From JACKBJ01 sp964549495 (GTDB lineage Bacteria; Chloroflexota; Anaerolineae; Epilineales; Epilineaceae): 64,000 bases of DNA. The stretch covers positions 34,246-98,245 of the forward strand of contig CAZJWJ010000001.1 of assembly GCA_964549495.1 (NCBI GenBank). The letters run 5' to 3'. A program made the position numbers and the translations under genes. The notes beneath the pieces were generated by a model that saw only the letters and a list, made by a program, of their open reading frames with translations, was not told where the DNA came from and searched no databases. Each line of letters starts with the position of its first letter. Positions within the stretch are counted from its first letter, which is position 1. This document shows, one piece after another, positions 10,863 through 24,015 of this stretch.

Positions 10863-13403
10863 CTACTCGGCGCGCACGTAAACAGGAGACTGGCCGATGC
10901 TGACGCTGATGCTGCTGCCGGTATGGACGCTCGACTGCCCCAGCGCATTGGTCACCCGGATCTTGCCGGTCCAGTCCGGCAGGATGCTGGCGTCGAAGAC
11001 CATGTTCCGGTTGATGGTGCTGGTACCGCGCCGGCCGATGCGCTCGCCGGTATCGGTGAAGGCCACCACCGTATGGTCATCGCTGTAGGGGTCGCGCAAG
11101 CGGTAGGCCTCGATGCGGCTGCTGCCGGTCTGGCCGGTGGAGAAGCGCCGCTCGTAATCCAGGCCGCCCAGCATCTCCTGTGCGGTGCGGAAGGCAGCAT
11201 GGGCCGGCTTGACCGCGTTGTCCTGCGAGCCCGCATAGCCCGGCAGGGGGTTACTGCCGCCGCAGGCGCGCGAGGCATCGTAGACCGCGCGCGATCGCAG
11301 GAGCCCGAAGGTCTGCCAGGCGTAGATGTCGTTGCAGCTGCCGGTGAAGCGGTCCTTGCCCACGAACCAAAGCACCGCCGGCGAGCCCTCCGCCAGCGCC
11401 CTGGCCAGAACGCGACCTGGATAGGCCGCCTGCAGGGACTCGTTCCGGTTGGTCCAGTCGTCGGCCGGCGCGCTGGACAGTCCGACCTCGGTGATGGCGA
11501 TGGGCTTGGAACGCAGATCGAAGCTGCCAGGGCGGTACAACTGGTACCGACTCAGGTGCGAGAGCTTGGCCGATAGCTCTTGGTTGTAGGGCTGGCTGCC
11601 ATCCCAGTTGTTGCGGAAATCGTTGTAGATATGCACCGCCATCCAGTCGAAGAAAGGAAAGTCGGGCTCGCTCCCATGGGCGCCGTGCAGCGCGGTCAGG
11701 CTGTCCTGGACGAAGCCAAAGTCGAAGGGGCCGCTGGGGCTGTAGCCGGTCTTGTTGTAGAAGCGCTCGTAGGCCACGCCGCCGAAGACGATGACCGCCC
11801 GCGGGTCGGCCGCCTTGGCCGCCTGCCAGGTCGCGCGCAGATGCGTGCCGTAGGCCGCGGCGCGAGCACCGCCGAAGCAGCTGCCGTGATCGGGCTGGCC
11901 GGCGGAACGCGTGCGATCGAAGTCGGGCTCGTTTTCCACCTCCCAATGGCGGATGATCGGCGAGCCGGGCGCGTCGTCGATGCCGTCACCGTCGTAGCGC
12001 TCGACCAGCGCCGTGACATAGGCCTGATAGCGCGCGATCGGCACGCGATCGATGGGACCGCAACCATCGCTGGAGGCCCAGTCCGGGCGGGTGTAGAGCA
12101 CGGCGAAGGGTCGCAAGCCAGCCTGATTGATCGACAGGGCCACGTCGTCCAGGGACATCCAGTGATAGTCCGGCGGCGAGCGATCGTCCGGCTCGAGCCA
12201 GCGCCATTGCACCGGCAAGCGCACGAAATGCGCGCGCGCCTGCGAGATCCGATCCAGCACCTGCTCGTCCTGGGTCTCGTCACCGAAGAGCTGCACGCCG
12301 AAGACCCCGTCCGCCGGCGGTGGGAAGGTCGGATTCGGTGTCGGGGTCGAGCTGGCCGGCAGGGTCGGGCTCGGCGTCGGGGTGATGCTGGGGATCGGGG
12401 TATCGCTCGGCGTGGGAGTGACCGTCGGTGTGGCGCTGGGCGTCGCGGTGGCGGTCACCGTCGGCGTGCGCGTCGGGGTTCGGGTCGCGGTCGCGGTCGA
12501 AGTCGCGCTGGGGATCGGTGTGTCGCTGGGTGTCGGCGTGATACTCGGTGTTGGCGTGATACTCGGTGTTGGTGTGATGCTCGGTGTTGGCGTCACGGTC
12601 GGCGTCTGCGTCACGGTCGGCGTCGAGGTCACCGTCGGTGTCCGGGTCACGCTCGGGGTCGGCGTCGGCGTGCCGGTGGTCGTGGGCGTCGCGCTGCTGG
12701 AGGCCGTGGGGCTGATGCTCGGCGTCGGCGTGATGCTGGGTGTGAGCGTGATGCTGGGCGTCGGCGTCGTGCTCGCCGTCGGCGAGGCCGTTTCCGTCTC
12801 GGGCGGTGGGGTGGCGCTGGGCTCGGCGCCCCCTTCCGGTGTCGCGCTGCTGGTCGCCGTCCCGTCGGGCCCGATGGTGGGGGTGGCGCCGGACAGGGCC
12901 GTCGGATCGAGCGTCGGTTCGACGCTCGGCGCGGGCGGCGCCTGGGTCATCGTCACCGCGATCGTCGGCGTCGTCGTGGCGGTTCGACCCGGATTTCCAC
13001 CGGGCAGGTGGGTCGGTGTGGCCACGGGCGTATCCGCCGGAGCGGGCTCGCCGGACGGGGATGGTGCCACGACCGTGACCTCCGGATCGGGCGTCGGCTC
13101 GTCGACCGGGGTCGCGCTGGGCTCGCCGGGCAGGGGGGTGGGCTCCTCGGAGCGCGCCCGATCACAAGTTGCCGAGACGTCCGTGGACGACAGCCGCGGG
13201 GCCGGGTTCACCGTCGAGCTGCGCTGCAAGACGATGGGAAAGTAGATGCAGTGGCTGCCGCTCGACTGCGCGCGCGCCGACGACGAGTCGGTTCCTACCG
13301 ACGCCCAGAGAAAGCAGAGCATCGCGAGGCAGGTGGTAACGAGCGACGCGGCCACATGGCCGCGCGCCGGCACGCGATGCGGATCCCCCCTGCCACGGCT
13401 CAT
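10863..13403 (-). CDS. Exported clan GH-A glycoside hydrolase with very long Thr/Pro linker
   Basis: 846 residues from the ATG at 13403. It is chosen because a signal peptide follows (ASLVTTCLAMLCFLWASV); there is no clear ribosome site, and GTG at 13373 is an alternative. Right after the signal peptide comes CIYFPIVLQR, the recurring surface motif. Residues of about 75-360 are an almost pure Thr/Pro/Ser linker. The catalytic region (about 365-846) begins FGVQLFGDETQ and has WEVENEPD (acid/base Glu near 491) and AITEVGLS (nucleophile Glu near 637), the two strand-end glutamates of clan GH-A (GH5/GH39-like TIM barrels). A small beta domain follows at the end. The substrate is probably a polysaccharide; the family cannot be fixed without a search. 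Confidence 0.8.
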   Translation of the reverse strand: MSRGRGDPHRVPARGHVAASLVTTCLAMLCFLWASVGTDSSSARAQSSGSHCIYFPIVLQRSSTVNPAPRLSSTDVSATCDRARSEEPTPLPGEPSATPVDEPTPDPEVTVVAPSPSGEPAPADTPVATPTHLPGGNPGRTATTTPTIAVTMTQAPPAPSVEPTLDPTALSGATPTIGPDGTATSSATPEGGAEPSATPPPETETASPTASTTPTPSITLTPSITPTPSISPTASSSATPTTTGTPTPTPSVTRTPTVTSTPTVTQTPTVTPTPSITPTPSITPTPSITPTPSDTPIPSATSTATATRTPTRTPTVTATATPSATPTVTPTPSDTPIPSITPTPSPTLPASSTPTPNPTFPPPADGVFGVQLFGDETQDEQVLDRISQARAHFVRLPVQWRWLEPDDRSPPDYHWMSLDDVALSINQAGLRPFAVLYTRPDWASSDGCGPIDRVPIARYQAYVTALVERYDGDGIDDAPGSPIIRHWEVENEPDFDRTRSAGQPDHGSCFGGARAAAYGTHLRATWQAAKAADPRAVIVFGGVAYERFYNKTGYSPSGPFDFGFVQDSLTALHGAHGSEPDFPFFDWMAVHIYNDFRNNWDGSQPYNQELSAKLSHLSRYQLYRPGSFDLRSKPIAITEVGLSSAPADDWTNRNESLQAAYPGRVLARALAEGSPAVLWFVGKDRFTGSCNDIYAWQTFGLLRSRAVYDASRACGGSNPLPGYAGSQDNAVKPAHAAFRTAQEMLGGLDYERRFSTGQTGSSRIEAYRLRDPYSDDHTVVAFTDTGERIGRRGTSTINRNMVFDASILPDWTGKIRVTNALGQSSVHTGSSISVSIGQSPVYVRAE
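12520..12591 (-). repeat. 18-bp in-frame tandem repeat coding Thr/Pro/Ser linker
   Basis: Four 18-base units (12520, 12538, 12556 and 12574), the middle two differing at a single base, encode a six-residue Thr-Pro-Ser-Ile-Thr-Pro unit of the glycoside hydrolase linker. Degenerate versions of the same unit extend over roughly 12355-12800. The unit length is a multiple of three, so copy-number change would alter linker length without a frameshift. Confidence 0.85.
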
Positions 13404-13554
13404 ATGCGGCCGATCGTTCCCGGGACTGGCAAGCTCTCGTTCGTCGATATTGCTTAACACTTTACCCTGGCCGCGACATGCGAACAACCTACGATGCACG
13501 ACAACCCTGAATTCTCGGGGCGTGCTCCCGTCCGCTGGCCTTCGGGCGGCAGGC

Positions 13555-13568
13555 TATAATCTGGCGCA
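13555..13568 (+). promoter_or_regulatory. Putative recO promoter (-10 TATAAT) giving a leaderless mRNA
   Basis: A perfect TATAAT lies at 13555-13560, only 7 bases before the recO ATG at 13568. Transcription normally starts about 7 bases past the -10 element, which would place the first nucleotide at or next to the A of the ATG. No ribosome-binding site exists before the ATG. A matching -35 box is not evident. Confidence 0.55.
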
Positions 13569-14404
13569 TGAGCCGAGAGCGCCTATACCGTTGCCAGGCG
13601 ATCGTCCTCAAGCGCCGCGATTACGGCGAGGCCGACCGCATCCTGACGCTCTACACGCGCGAGCAGGGCAAGGTGGACGCCATCGCCAAGGGCGTGCGGC
13701 GCATCACCAGCCGCAAGAGCGGTCACATCGAGCTCTTCACGCGCTCCAACCTGCTCTTGGCCCGCGGCCGCAGCCTGGACGTGCTCACCCAGGCCGAGAC
13801 CATCGAGCCCTATGCCGGCCTGCGCGAGGATTTGGTCCGCACCACCTACGCCTACCACATCGCCGAGCTGCTCGACCGACTCAGTGAGGATGGCAGCCCC
13901 AGTCCGCCCGTCTTCGAGCTGCTCTGCCAGGCCCTGGAGGCCCTTTGCGAAGACGACGATCCCTCGCTGGTGGCACGGTACTTCGAGTTGCGTCTCTTGG
14001 GACTCTCCGGCTACCGGCCGCAGCTCTTCAACTGCCTGATCTGCGGCGCCTCCCTGGAGGAAGAAGGCAATGCCTTCAGCCCGGATGCCGGCGGCGTAGC
14101 TTGCCCGGTCCATCGCGGCCAGCTGCCGGATGCCATGGCGCTGGATGCGCGCGCCTTCCGCGTGCTGCGCTTTCTTCAGACCCGCGACTGGGCCCTGGCC
14201 CGGCGCATCCGGCTGGAGCCGGCCACCCGCGGTGCGCTCGAGCGGGTGATGCACGCCTACCTGCGCCACATCCTCGAGCGCGAGCTGCATTCGACGGCCT
14301 TCCTGGACAAGCTGCGCGCGGTGGCCTACAGCCTGGATTTGGCGCCTCGCCCGCGCCCTCGCGCTCGAGACCGCGAAGCGGATTCGGAGAACGTCGGCGA
14401 GTAG
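13568..14404 (+). CDS. recO: DNA repair protein RecO
   Basis: 278 residues. RecO loads RecA on SSB-coated single-stranded DNA with RecR and anneals strands in the RecF pathway; it is cytoplasmic. The N-terminal OB-fold opens with the family-typical AIVLKRRDYGEADRILTLYT. The middle helical part contains a zinc-finger-like group, NCLICG with CPVH about 25 residues later. The start is fixed by the conserved N-terminus and by the closely spaced -10 element. It precedes glyQS on the same strand. A role in recombination is well supported by family membership; no unusual residues were noted apart from an Arg-rich C-terminal tail. Confidence 0.92.
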   Translation: MSRERLYRCQAIVLKRRDYGEADRILTLYTREQGKVDAIAKGVRRITSRKSGHIELFTRSNLLLARGRSLDVLTQAETIEPYAGLREDLVRTTYAYHIAELLDRLSEDGSPSPPVFELLCQALEALCEDDDPSLVARYFELRLLGLSGYRPQLFNCLICGASLEEEGNAFSPDAGGVACPVHRGQLPDAMALDARAFRVLRFLQTRDWALARRIRLEPATRGALERVMHAYLRHILERELHSTAFLDKLRAVAYSLDLAPRPRPRARDREADSENVGE

Positions 14405-14512
14405 TCCCCGATCGGACGGCCAGGGTCTTCCTTGCCAGCGCCGGTCGACCCCGCGGCGGTCGAGATCGCGGACCCGACGCCCTTTCGGACTCGCCGGCAG
14501 GCTGCTTTGCCC

Positions 14513-14518
14513 TACAAT
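14513..14518 (+). promoter_or_regulatory. Possible -10 element (TACAAT) for glyQS
   Basis: TACAAT lies 47 bases before the glyQS ATG. No convincing -35 partner is seen. The predicted leader of about 40 bases is too short for a T-box. Confidence 0.35.
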
Positions 14519-14565
14519 GACCGGCTGCATCGTCCCGATCGCCACGCAACCAGGACCCGAAGACC

Positions 14566-17652
<3,087 letters not shown>

Positions 17653-17725
17653 TCCAGGCTGTAGGCCGGCCGATCGCCGATTCGAGATGCTTCCGGCCAC
17701 CGTCGCATCGCGCGAGGGATCCACG

Positions 17726-18148
17726 ATGTCAGAGAACGACGCTCGACCTCCATCCACTCGGCGACACGCCAGCAGCGGCTCGCCCTGGGAATCGCAGGTA
17801 GGCTACTCCCGCGCGGTCCGGGTCGGCCCCTTCGTCAGCGTCTCCGGGACCACCGCCACCGGGCCCGACGGCGAGGTGGTCGGTGTGGGCGACGCCTATG
17901 CCCAGACCCGCTACGCGCTGGAGATCGTCGGCCGCGCGCTGGCGGAGCTGGGCGCCGGCATCCAGGACGTGGTCCGCACGCGCATGTTCGTGACCGACAT
18001 CGAGGACTGGCCGGCCATCGGTCGAGCCCATGAAGAGGTCTTCGGCGACGTGAGGCCGGCGGCGACCATGGTCGAGGTCCGCCGCCTGATCGACGAGCGG
18101 CATCGGGTCGAGATCGAGGTGGACGCGATCGTCGCCTCGGAGTCGTAG
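17726..18148 (+). CDS. RidA/YjgF/UK114-family protein
   Basis: 140 residues from the ATG at 17726, which has GAGGG about 8 bases upstream; an earlier ATG at 17687 lacks one. The family folds as trimers with a chorismate-mutase-like fold, and the best-known members hydrolyse reactive enamine/imine intermediates. Recognisable stretches are GPFVSVSGTTA, YAQTRYALEIVGRAL, DVVRTRMFVTDI and PAATMVEVRRLID. The Arg of the TRMFVT segment corresponds to the conserved substrate-carboxylate-binding Arg of RidA. The C-terminus has RVEIEVDAIV, as usual. It is probably a distant (Rid4-7-like) subfamily member, so the substrate is uncertain. Confidence 0.85.
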   Translation: MSENDARPPSTRRHASSGSPWESQVGYSRAVRVGPFVSVSGTTATGPDGEVVGVGDAYAQTRYALEIVGRALAELGAGIQDVVRTRMFVTDIEDWPAIGRAHEEVFGDVRPAATMVEVRRLIDERHRVEIEVDAIVASES

Positions 18149-18218
18149 CGGTCGCCGCCGGCGAGCCGGGGCAGTTCCTTGGCTGCCTGGATCCTCCGAC
18201 CCTTCGCCGGGGCCCAGC

Positions 18219-20456
18219 CTATGGCACGATGCGGCTCAGGTCCTCCACGGAGAAGCTGACGATGCCGGCCAGCGCATCGGCGATCCACACCTGGCTCGAG
18301 TCGCGCGCCAGGTCCTCGGTGTAGCCGGGCATGCCGCCCAAGGTGGCCAGGCGCCGCGGCTGCCAGGGATCACGCAGGTCGATGGCATGCAGGCGGCCGG
18401 CAGCCGATGCGCCGCCGGCCTCGGCCACCAGGCCCAAGCCCTGGCCGAGCAGGAGGACGTCGGTCGCTCGGGACATGCGCATCGGGAAGGTGCGCAGGGG
18501 CTCGGTCGCGGCCAAGTAAGCCAGGCCGTGAACCTCGGAGCGGTAGAGGCTGTGCAGGCGGTCGCCGGCCGGGGCCCAGACCTGCCGGCCCTCGGCCGCG
18601 ATACCGGCCGGGCGCCCAGGAGACCGTCCGTCGGTTGGCAGGTCTCGATGTGCGACCAGCCGCAGCCGATCGCCCGCCAGCTCGTAGATGGACAGACCGC
18701 GATCGGTGGACAGGTAGAGCAGCCCCTCGGCCACCGTCAGGCAGATGCCGTCGTGCAGCGCGGGCACGACCCGGCTCGCGCGCTCTCGGAGCCCCGCGGG
18801 ATCGGCCAGATCGAAGGCCCGCAGCTGCAGGCCGGAAGGGGTCGCGGCGCCAGCGTACAGGATTCCTGCTTCCGGATCCACGGCCAAGGACTCGGCCGGC
18901 AGCGCCAGCTCCTGACTGTTACGGAGCCGGTCTCCTTCGAAGCGCGCCGCAACCAGGCCCTGGTCGCCACGGGCGAGGTAAGCCTGCCCATCCAGCGCGA
19001 CCAGGTCGAGCAGGCCGGGCAGCTCGTAGTGGTCGACGACCCGCGGGGCCTCGCTGCGCGCGATGTCGACCAGGGCCAACTCCGGAGCAGCGTGGAGCTC
19101 CGTCTCCGAGCCCCATCCCGCGGGCGCCGGCTCGCCGGTCATCGCCACCAGGGCGCGATCACCCATCAGGGCCAGGCGCCGGGCGCGGGTGACCGTTCTC
19201 AGATGCCGTGGCGCGGGATCCGCCTCCATGGGACTTGCATCCTCCCGCAGCACCCGGAAGATCCCGCGTGCGGGCGCGATCGCGAAGATCTCGATGGCGC
19301 CGAATCCGCCGATGACGTCGACGCCTTGGTCGCGCGCTCGCGCGGCCAGCGCGTTGACATCCGGCGCGAAGCGGTCCTCCCACAGCGGATCAAGCGCCGA
19401 GGGATCCAACAGATCGTAGCCGAAGCTCGACCCTCCCTCGCCGAGCACGATCAGGCCGGCTCCCCTTGCGAAGAGTTGGCGCGCGCCGCCGGGGATCGGG
19501 ATCGTGGCCACATGTCGTACATCGGAAGGCTGGCTCGGGTCGAAGATGTCGACCCCGGAGTCCGTGGCGATCAGGAGCCCTACATCGACGAGCGCGAGCC
19601 CGTGGATCGCGCCTCTGTCGGCGATGCGGACGTTCAGGATCGGAGAGGCCGGGTCGGTCATGTCGTAGCCCAGCACCTCGGATCCGGGCTGTCGCGGGTT
19701 GCGGACCGTGTAGAGTTGGCCGTAGCCGGCCGCGGGAGTGAGGATCCAGTCCTGGGAGCCTGCCCAAACCCGGCTGTCCTCGACCACCTGGCTCGCGCCC
19801 AGGAAGCGCAGCGGGCCCTTGCCCTCCAAGGCGAAGGTCAGCCCGCCGAAGTAGAGCCGCTCCGCCGAGGCGTCCAAGGCCAGCGGCAGCGGGAAGCGCG
19901 CGTGGGAAGCCAGGACCCGTTCGCGCCCCTCCGCGTCCACCGGCAGCCGGCGCGGATGCGCAGGGTCGGAGACATCCATGCGGTACATCTGCGCGTAGAC
20001 GTCGCGCCCGCAGCATCCCTCGGGCCAGAGGCTGACGAAGAGCTGGTCGCCGGCTAGCACCAAGTCGTGGATGAACTGGGCATCGTAGTCGACCCGGGCC
20101 AGGATCCTGGCCTCGGCCTCGGAGCTGTCCAGCACGACCACGCCGTTGCCCATGCCCAGGTAGGCATGCCGGCCGTCCTCGTCCAACCGCAGCGGGCCCA
20201 GCCGCCCGCCGACGCGGCCGGTCGGGGACACGGTCACCTCGGGGTCGACCCGAGCCTGCGCCGAACGCAGATCGTCCGCCGGCCGGCCGGGAAGGGCCTG
20301 CAGCGGCGGTGGGTCTTCGGGGCCGCTCGCGCCGGACTGGGCGCTGACGGTGACGGTGACGGACCCGAGCAAGATGGCCAGCAAGCTGGTCGCACCGGCC
20401 AGCCATGCTACGCGGCCCGCGCCGAGGTACTTCGATTCGACCGATCTACGATCCAT
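18219..20456 (-). CDS. Exported LVIVD-type beta-propeller protein
   Basis: 745 residues from the ATG at 20456, which lies 8 bases after AGGAGA; a TTG two codons earlier is too close to the ribosome site. A signal peptide (VAWLAGATSLLAILLGSVTVTVSA) precedes a long series of repeats with the LVIVD pattern, in which a hydrophobic strand ends in Asp and is followed by S/D-P-x-x-P (YRMDVSDPAHPRRL, YDMTDPASPIL, IDLRDPWQPRRLATLGG). About two seven-bladed propellers would fit the length. A Cys pair (WPEGCCGRD) may form a disulfide. No Tyr-Leu-Pro motif was found in this protein. It is convergent with the RidA gene; extracellular location is inferred, function unknown. Confidence 0.75.
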   Translation of the reverse strand: MDRRSVESKYLGAGRVAWLAGATSLLAILLGSVTVTVSAQSGASGPEDPPPLQALPGRPADDLRSAQARVDPEVTVSPTGRVGGRLGPLRLDEDGRHAYLGMGNGVVVLDSSEAEARILARVDYDAQFIHDLVLAGDQLFVSLWPEGCCGRDVYAQMYRMDVSDPAHPRRLPVDAEGRERVLASHARFPLPLALDASAERLYFGGLTFALEGKGPLRFLGASQVVEDSRVWAGSQDWILTPAAGYGQLYTVRNPRQPGSEVLGYDMTDPASPILNVRIADRGAIHGLALVDVGLLIATDSGVDIFDPSQPSDVRHVATIPIPGGARQLFARGAGLIVLGEGGSSFGYDLLDPSALDPLWEDRFAPDVNALAARARDQGVDVIGGFGAIEIFAIAPARGIFRVLREDASPMEADPAPRHLRTVTRARRLALMGDRALVAMTGEPAPAGWGSETELHAAPELALVDIARSEAPRVVDHYELPGLLDLVALDGQAYLARGDQGLVAARFEGDRLRNSQELALPAESLAVDPEAGILYAGAATPSGLQLRAFDLADPAGLRERASRVVPALHDGICLTVAEGLLYLSTDRGLSIYELAGDRLRLVAHRDLPTDGRSPGRPAGIAAEGRQVWAPAGDRLHSLYRSEVHGLAYLAATEPLRTFPMRMSRATDVLLLGQGLGLVAEAGGASAAGRLHAIDLRDPWQPRRLATLGGMPGYTEDLARDSSQVWIADALAGIVSFSVEDLSRIVP

Positions 20457-20606
20457 GATCAAGGTCTCCTGGAGGGCTGGATGCAGGTCCTGAACGGTGG
20501 ACCCTCCGGTACGAGACGGATCGTTCGCGGAATCGCTTTCACGTGCCGGGACCTTGCGAAGCTGCGCGTCGAGAGCGTGCGCGTCGGATCCCGCGCGAGG
20601 CGATCC

Positions 20607-21391
<785 letters not shown>

Positions 21392-21395
<4 letters not shown>

Positions 21396-22645
21396 GGCAG
21401 GAACTGGTTGGTGAAGGCCGCCTCAGGGTCGATGGGCGCCGGCAGGATGCCCTCGCTGGCCATCCAATCGGAGTAGGCATCCCAGACCTCGGCCTGCTGC
21501 TCGCCCCAACGCGGCGCATCGGCCTGGTAGCGCGGCGAGAGCCAGGTCTGGCTGTCCAGCACCAGGCCCAGCTCCAGCTCCGGCACCGCCTCGGTCAGGA
21601 TGGCCGCTGCGTCCAGCGGCCGCTCGATGGCGAACCGATAGCCTCGCGACACCGCGCCCACGAAGGCCGCCGCCACATCCGGCCGCTCCTCGACCGTCTC
21701 CTCGCTGGCCACCAGGATGGGCGTGTAGTAGTCGGGGATGCAGTCGAAGTGGTCGTCCAGCATGATCACGTCCAGCTCGATGTCCTGCCGCTCCGCCTGC
21801 TCGCCCTGCCAGCCCTGGAAGATCCAGGCCAGATCGATCTGCTCTTCGCCCAAGAGCGCCAGCGGGTCGGAGAGCCCCACGTTGATCTCCTCGACCGAGG
21901 CGATGGCCTCCTCGTCGGCGCCGGCGCAGCGCATCAGGGCCCGGATGGTCGGCATCTCGAAGGGCGTACCGAAGGTGCCGTAGCGCAGGCCGGCAAAGTC
22001 GGCCGCCGTCTCCACGCCCAGGTCGGCGCGGCTGGCAAAGCCGGAGGTGTTGTGCTGGATGATCGCCGCCAGCGAAACCAAGGGCACCTCGTCGGCCCGG
22101 GCCAGGGTCAGCGACTCCTGGAAGCTGATGCCGAAGTCGGCCGTGCCGGCCGCCACCGCCTGCTCGGCCATCACCTCGCCCGGCTGGACGATGTCCACCT
22201 CTAGCCCCGCATCCTCGAAGTAGCCCTCGGCCTGGGCCACGAAGATGCCCGTGTGGTTGGTGTTGGGCACCCAATCGAGCATCAGGGTCACGGGGAGCAG
22301 ATCCCCGTCCGCGGTCTCGACCCGAGCGACGTCCGCGTCACCGCCCGACTCCGCATCGGCATCCTCGTCGTCCGTCGACGCGGCATTCCCGTCCATCTCG
22401 CCACGCGCCTCGGCATCCTCCTCATCGGTCTCGGCAGCGCTGGACTCGTCCTCGTCCATGCCGGCCTCGGCTGTGCCCGCCGCATCGCCATCGTCCGCAT
22501 CGCCGGCCTGCATCGCGGCGGTCTCGGTCTGTTCCTCGCCGATGGGCGTGTTGGGCGGCGTGCAGGCGGCCATGCCCCAGAGCAGCAGGCAAAGCAGCGG
22601 CAGCAGGAAGAAGCTTCGGGTTCGGGATGGGAATCGCGGGTTCAT
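21392..22645 (-). CDS. thiY: NMT1/THI5-like substrate-binding lipoprotein (ThiY-like)
   Basis: 417 residues. The signal peptide ends in a plausible lipobox (WGMAAC), so the mature protein should be lipid-anchored at the outer membrane face. Residues of about 30-115 form a strongly acidic, low-complexity tether rich in Asp, Glu and Ala. The binding domain follows (VTLMLDWVPNTNHTGIFVAQAEGYF), the opening typical of the NMT1/THI5/SsuA family. Related ThiY proteins bind formylaminopyrimidine, a thiamine salvage intermediate. Further family-like segments are ADFGISFQESLTLARADEVP and RYGTFGTPFEMPTI. It overlaps the ATPase gene by 4 bases and follows the permease gene by 28 bases. The exact ligand is inferred from the riboswitch context. 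Confidence 0.9.
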
Positions 22646-22673
22646 CGATGATCTCCTCGGTGATTCAGCCGCG

Positions 22674-23579
22674 CTAATGGGCTTCGCGCGGCGCGGATTG
22701 CCAGGGCATGGCCAGCCGCTCGAGGGCGGCGACCACGAGGAAGAGGGCCACGCTGGTCAGGCTGGTCAGGAGCATGGCCGCGAAGACCTGGTCGGTGGCC
22801 AGGGCGTTCTTGCTGCGCAAGAGGTAGAGGCCGAGGCCGGTCGATCCGCCTACCCATTCGCCGATGGTGGCGCCGATGACGCTGTAGGTCACCGCGATCT
22901 TGAGCCCCGAGAAGAAGGCCGGCAGCGCGGCCGGCAGCCGCAACATGCGCCAGATCTGGGCCTTGGAGGCGCCCATCGAGCGCAGCAGCGCGACGCGTTC
23001 CGGATCGGTGGCCGCCAGACCATCGGCCGTGCTCACCGCCAACGGAAAGAAGCAGACCAAGACCACGATGGCGATGGTCGGCCGCATGCCGAAGCCCAGC
23101 CAGATGACGAGCAGCGGCGCGATGGCCAGGATCTGCACCGTCTGCGAGACCACCAAGAGCGGGTAGAGCGCCCGCCGGGCCCAGGCCGAGGCCTCGATCA
23201 GCGCTGCCAGGACCAGGCCGAGCAGCAAGGCCAGTCCCAAACCGGCGGCCGTGGCCAGCAGCGTGGCGCGCAGGGATTCCAAGAGCAGCGCCCGCGTTTC
23301 GATCGCCGCGCCGAGCACCCGAGAGGGCGAGGGCAGGATGAAGGCCGCCAGTCCGGTCACCGCGCTCAGCAGCTGCCAGCAGAGCAGCAAGCCGGCCAAG
23401 ACCGCCAGCGGCGGCCAGGTCGCGCGCCAGAGATCGCTTCGAGTCCCGGGTCGGTCCGAGGTGGGCGTGGCGACGCCGGACGTCGCGCTGCCGAGCGGCG
23501 ATCCGGCACCTGCAGGCGACCCACCGCCAGTGGGCGAATCGGGATCGTCCGGCAAGCCAGGTTCAGCCGGCATCGGCAT
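22674..23579 (-). CDS. thiX: ABC transporter permease for thiamine precursor (ThiX-like)
   Basis: 301 residues from the ATG at 23579; a TTG at 23597 and an ATG at 23573 are alternatives, none with a clear ribosome site. After a Pro/Gly/Ser-rich N-terminal tail of about 50 residues there are about six membrane segments of the BPD_transp_1 type (first: LAVLAGLLLCWQLLSAV). The cytoplasmic coupling loop reads LRSMGASKAQIWRMLRLPAALP, close to the EAA-loop consensus of SsuC/TauC permeases. The start overlaps the end of the thiamine-binding-protein gene. It works with the ThiY-like lipoprotein and ThiZ-like ATPase, probably importing a pyrimidine precursor of thiamine. Confidence 0.88.
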   Translation of the reverse strand: MPMPAEPGLPDDPDSPTGGGSPAGAGSPLGSATSGVATPTSDRPGTRSDLWRATWPPLAVLAGLLLCWQLLSAVTGLAAFILPSPSRVLGAAIETRALLLESLRATLLATAAGLGLALLLGLVLAALIEASAWARRALYPLLVVSQTVQILAIAPLLVIWLGFGMRPTIAIVVLVCFFPLAVSTADGLAATDPERVALLRSMGASKAQIWRMLRLPAALPAFFSGLKIAVTYSVIGATIGEWVGGSTGLGLYLLRSKNALATDQVFAAMLLTSLTSVALFLVVAALERLAMPWQSAPREAH

Positions 23580-23940
23580 CCGCGGCCGGCGCCGCAACGC
23601 CAGCCTCCCGGTACTTGGCCAGGCGTGCGTCCAGGCTGGTACCCCCCGCGTCGTCGGCGATCTCGATCAGGGTGATGGTCCGGCCAGCGCCGGCCTCCAT
23701 GCAGGCCAGGTGGGCTGCGCGCGCCGCCTCGAGCAGCCTGTCCAGCGGTCCCTCCATCACGGTCTGCAAGGGCCCGACCTCGTAGCGCACCCCATGGCGC
23801 GCGATGGCCTCGATGGCCCGGTCGACCACCGGATGGCCGTCCTCGACCATCGGGATGACCTGCACGGAGACGTTGACCGCGCGTTGGGGATCGAGTCGCG
23901 CGGGCTCGGGATCTGTGGCTTCGTCGGCTGGCTTGGGCAT
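23563..23940 (-). CDS. Thiamine-binding protein of the MTH1187/YkoF-like family (DUF77)
   Basis: 125 residues. The ATG at 23940 is preceded by GGGAGG about 7 bases away; a longer frame upstream lies in the leader and is not used. The core VNVSVQVIPM...HPVVDRAIEAIARHGVRYEVGPLQTVMEG matches the MTH1187 family, whose members form ferredoxin-like folds and bind thiamine or its precursors. They are often encoded beside thiamine-pyrimidine ABC transporters. It is the first gene of the operon after the riboswitch. Its C-terminal Ala/Asp-rich tail overlaps the permease start. Likely role: cytoplasmic ligand sensing or storage linked to uptake; this is inferred from context. Confidence 0.85.
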   Translation of the reverse strand: MPKPADEATDPEPARLDPQRAVNVSVQVIPMVEDGHPVVDRAIEAIARHGVRYEVGPLQTVMEGPLDRLLEAARAAHLACMEAGAGRTITLIEIADDAGGTSLDARLAKYREAGVAAPAADADAG

Positions 23941-24015
23941 CTGCGACCTCCCGTCGATGCTGGTGCGCCACCGCTGTGAATCTCGGGGTTCGTGGCTCCC
24001 CGGGATCGGCCCGGG

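Noticed and set aside
12355..12800. Possible CRISPR-like repeats
   Set aside because: Units are 18 bp, contiguous, in frame and encode Thr/Pro/Ser; there are no spacers and no cas genes.
11580..13457. Long plus-strand frames opposite the glycoside hydrolase gene
   Set aside because: The Arg/Gly-rich and Val/Gly-rich periodic sequences are complements of the Thr/Pro linker; the real gene has a signal peptide and catalytic motifs on the minus strand.
14405..14565. T-box riboswitch before glycyl-tRNA synthetase
   Set aside because: The predicted leader is about 40 bases and no T-box sequence is present.
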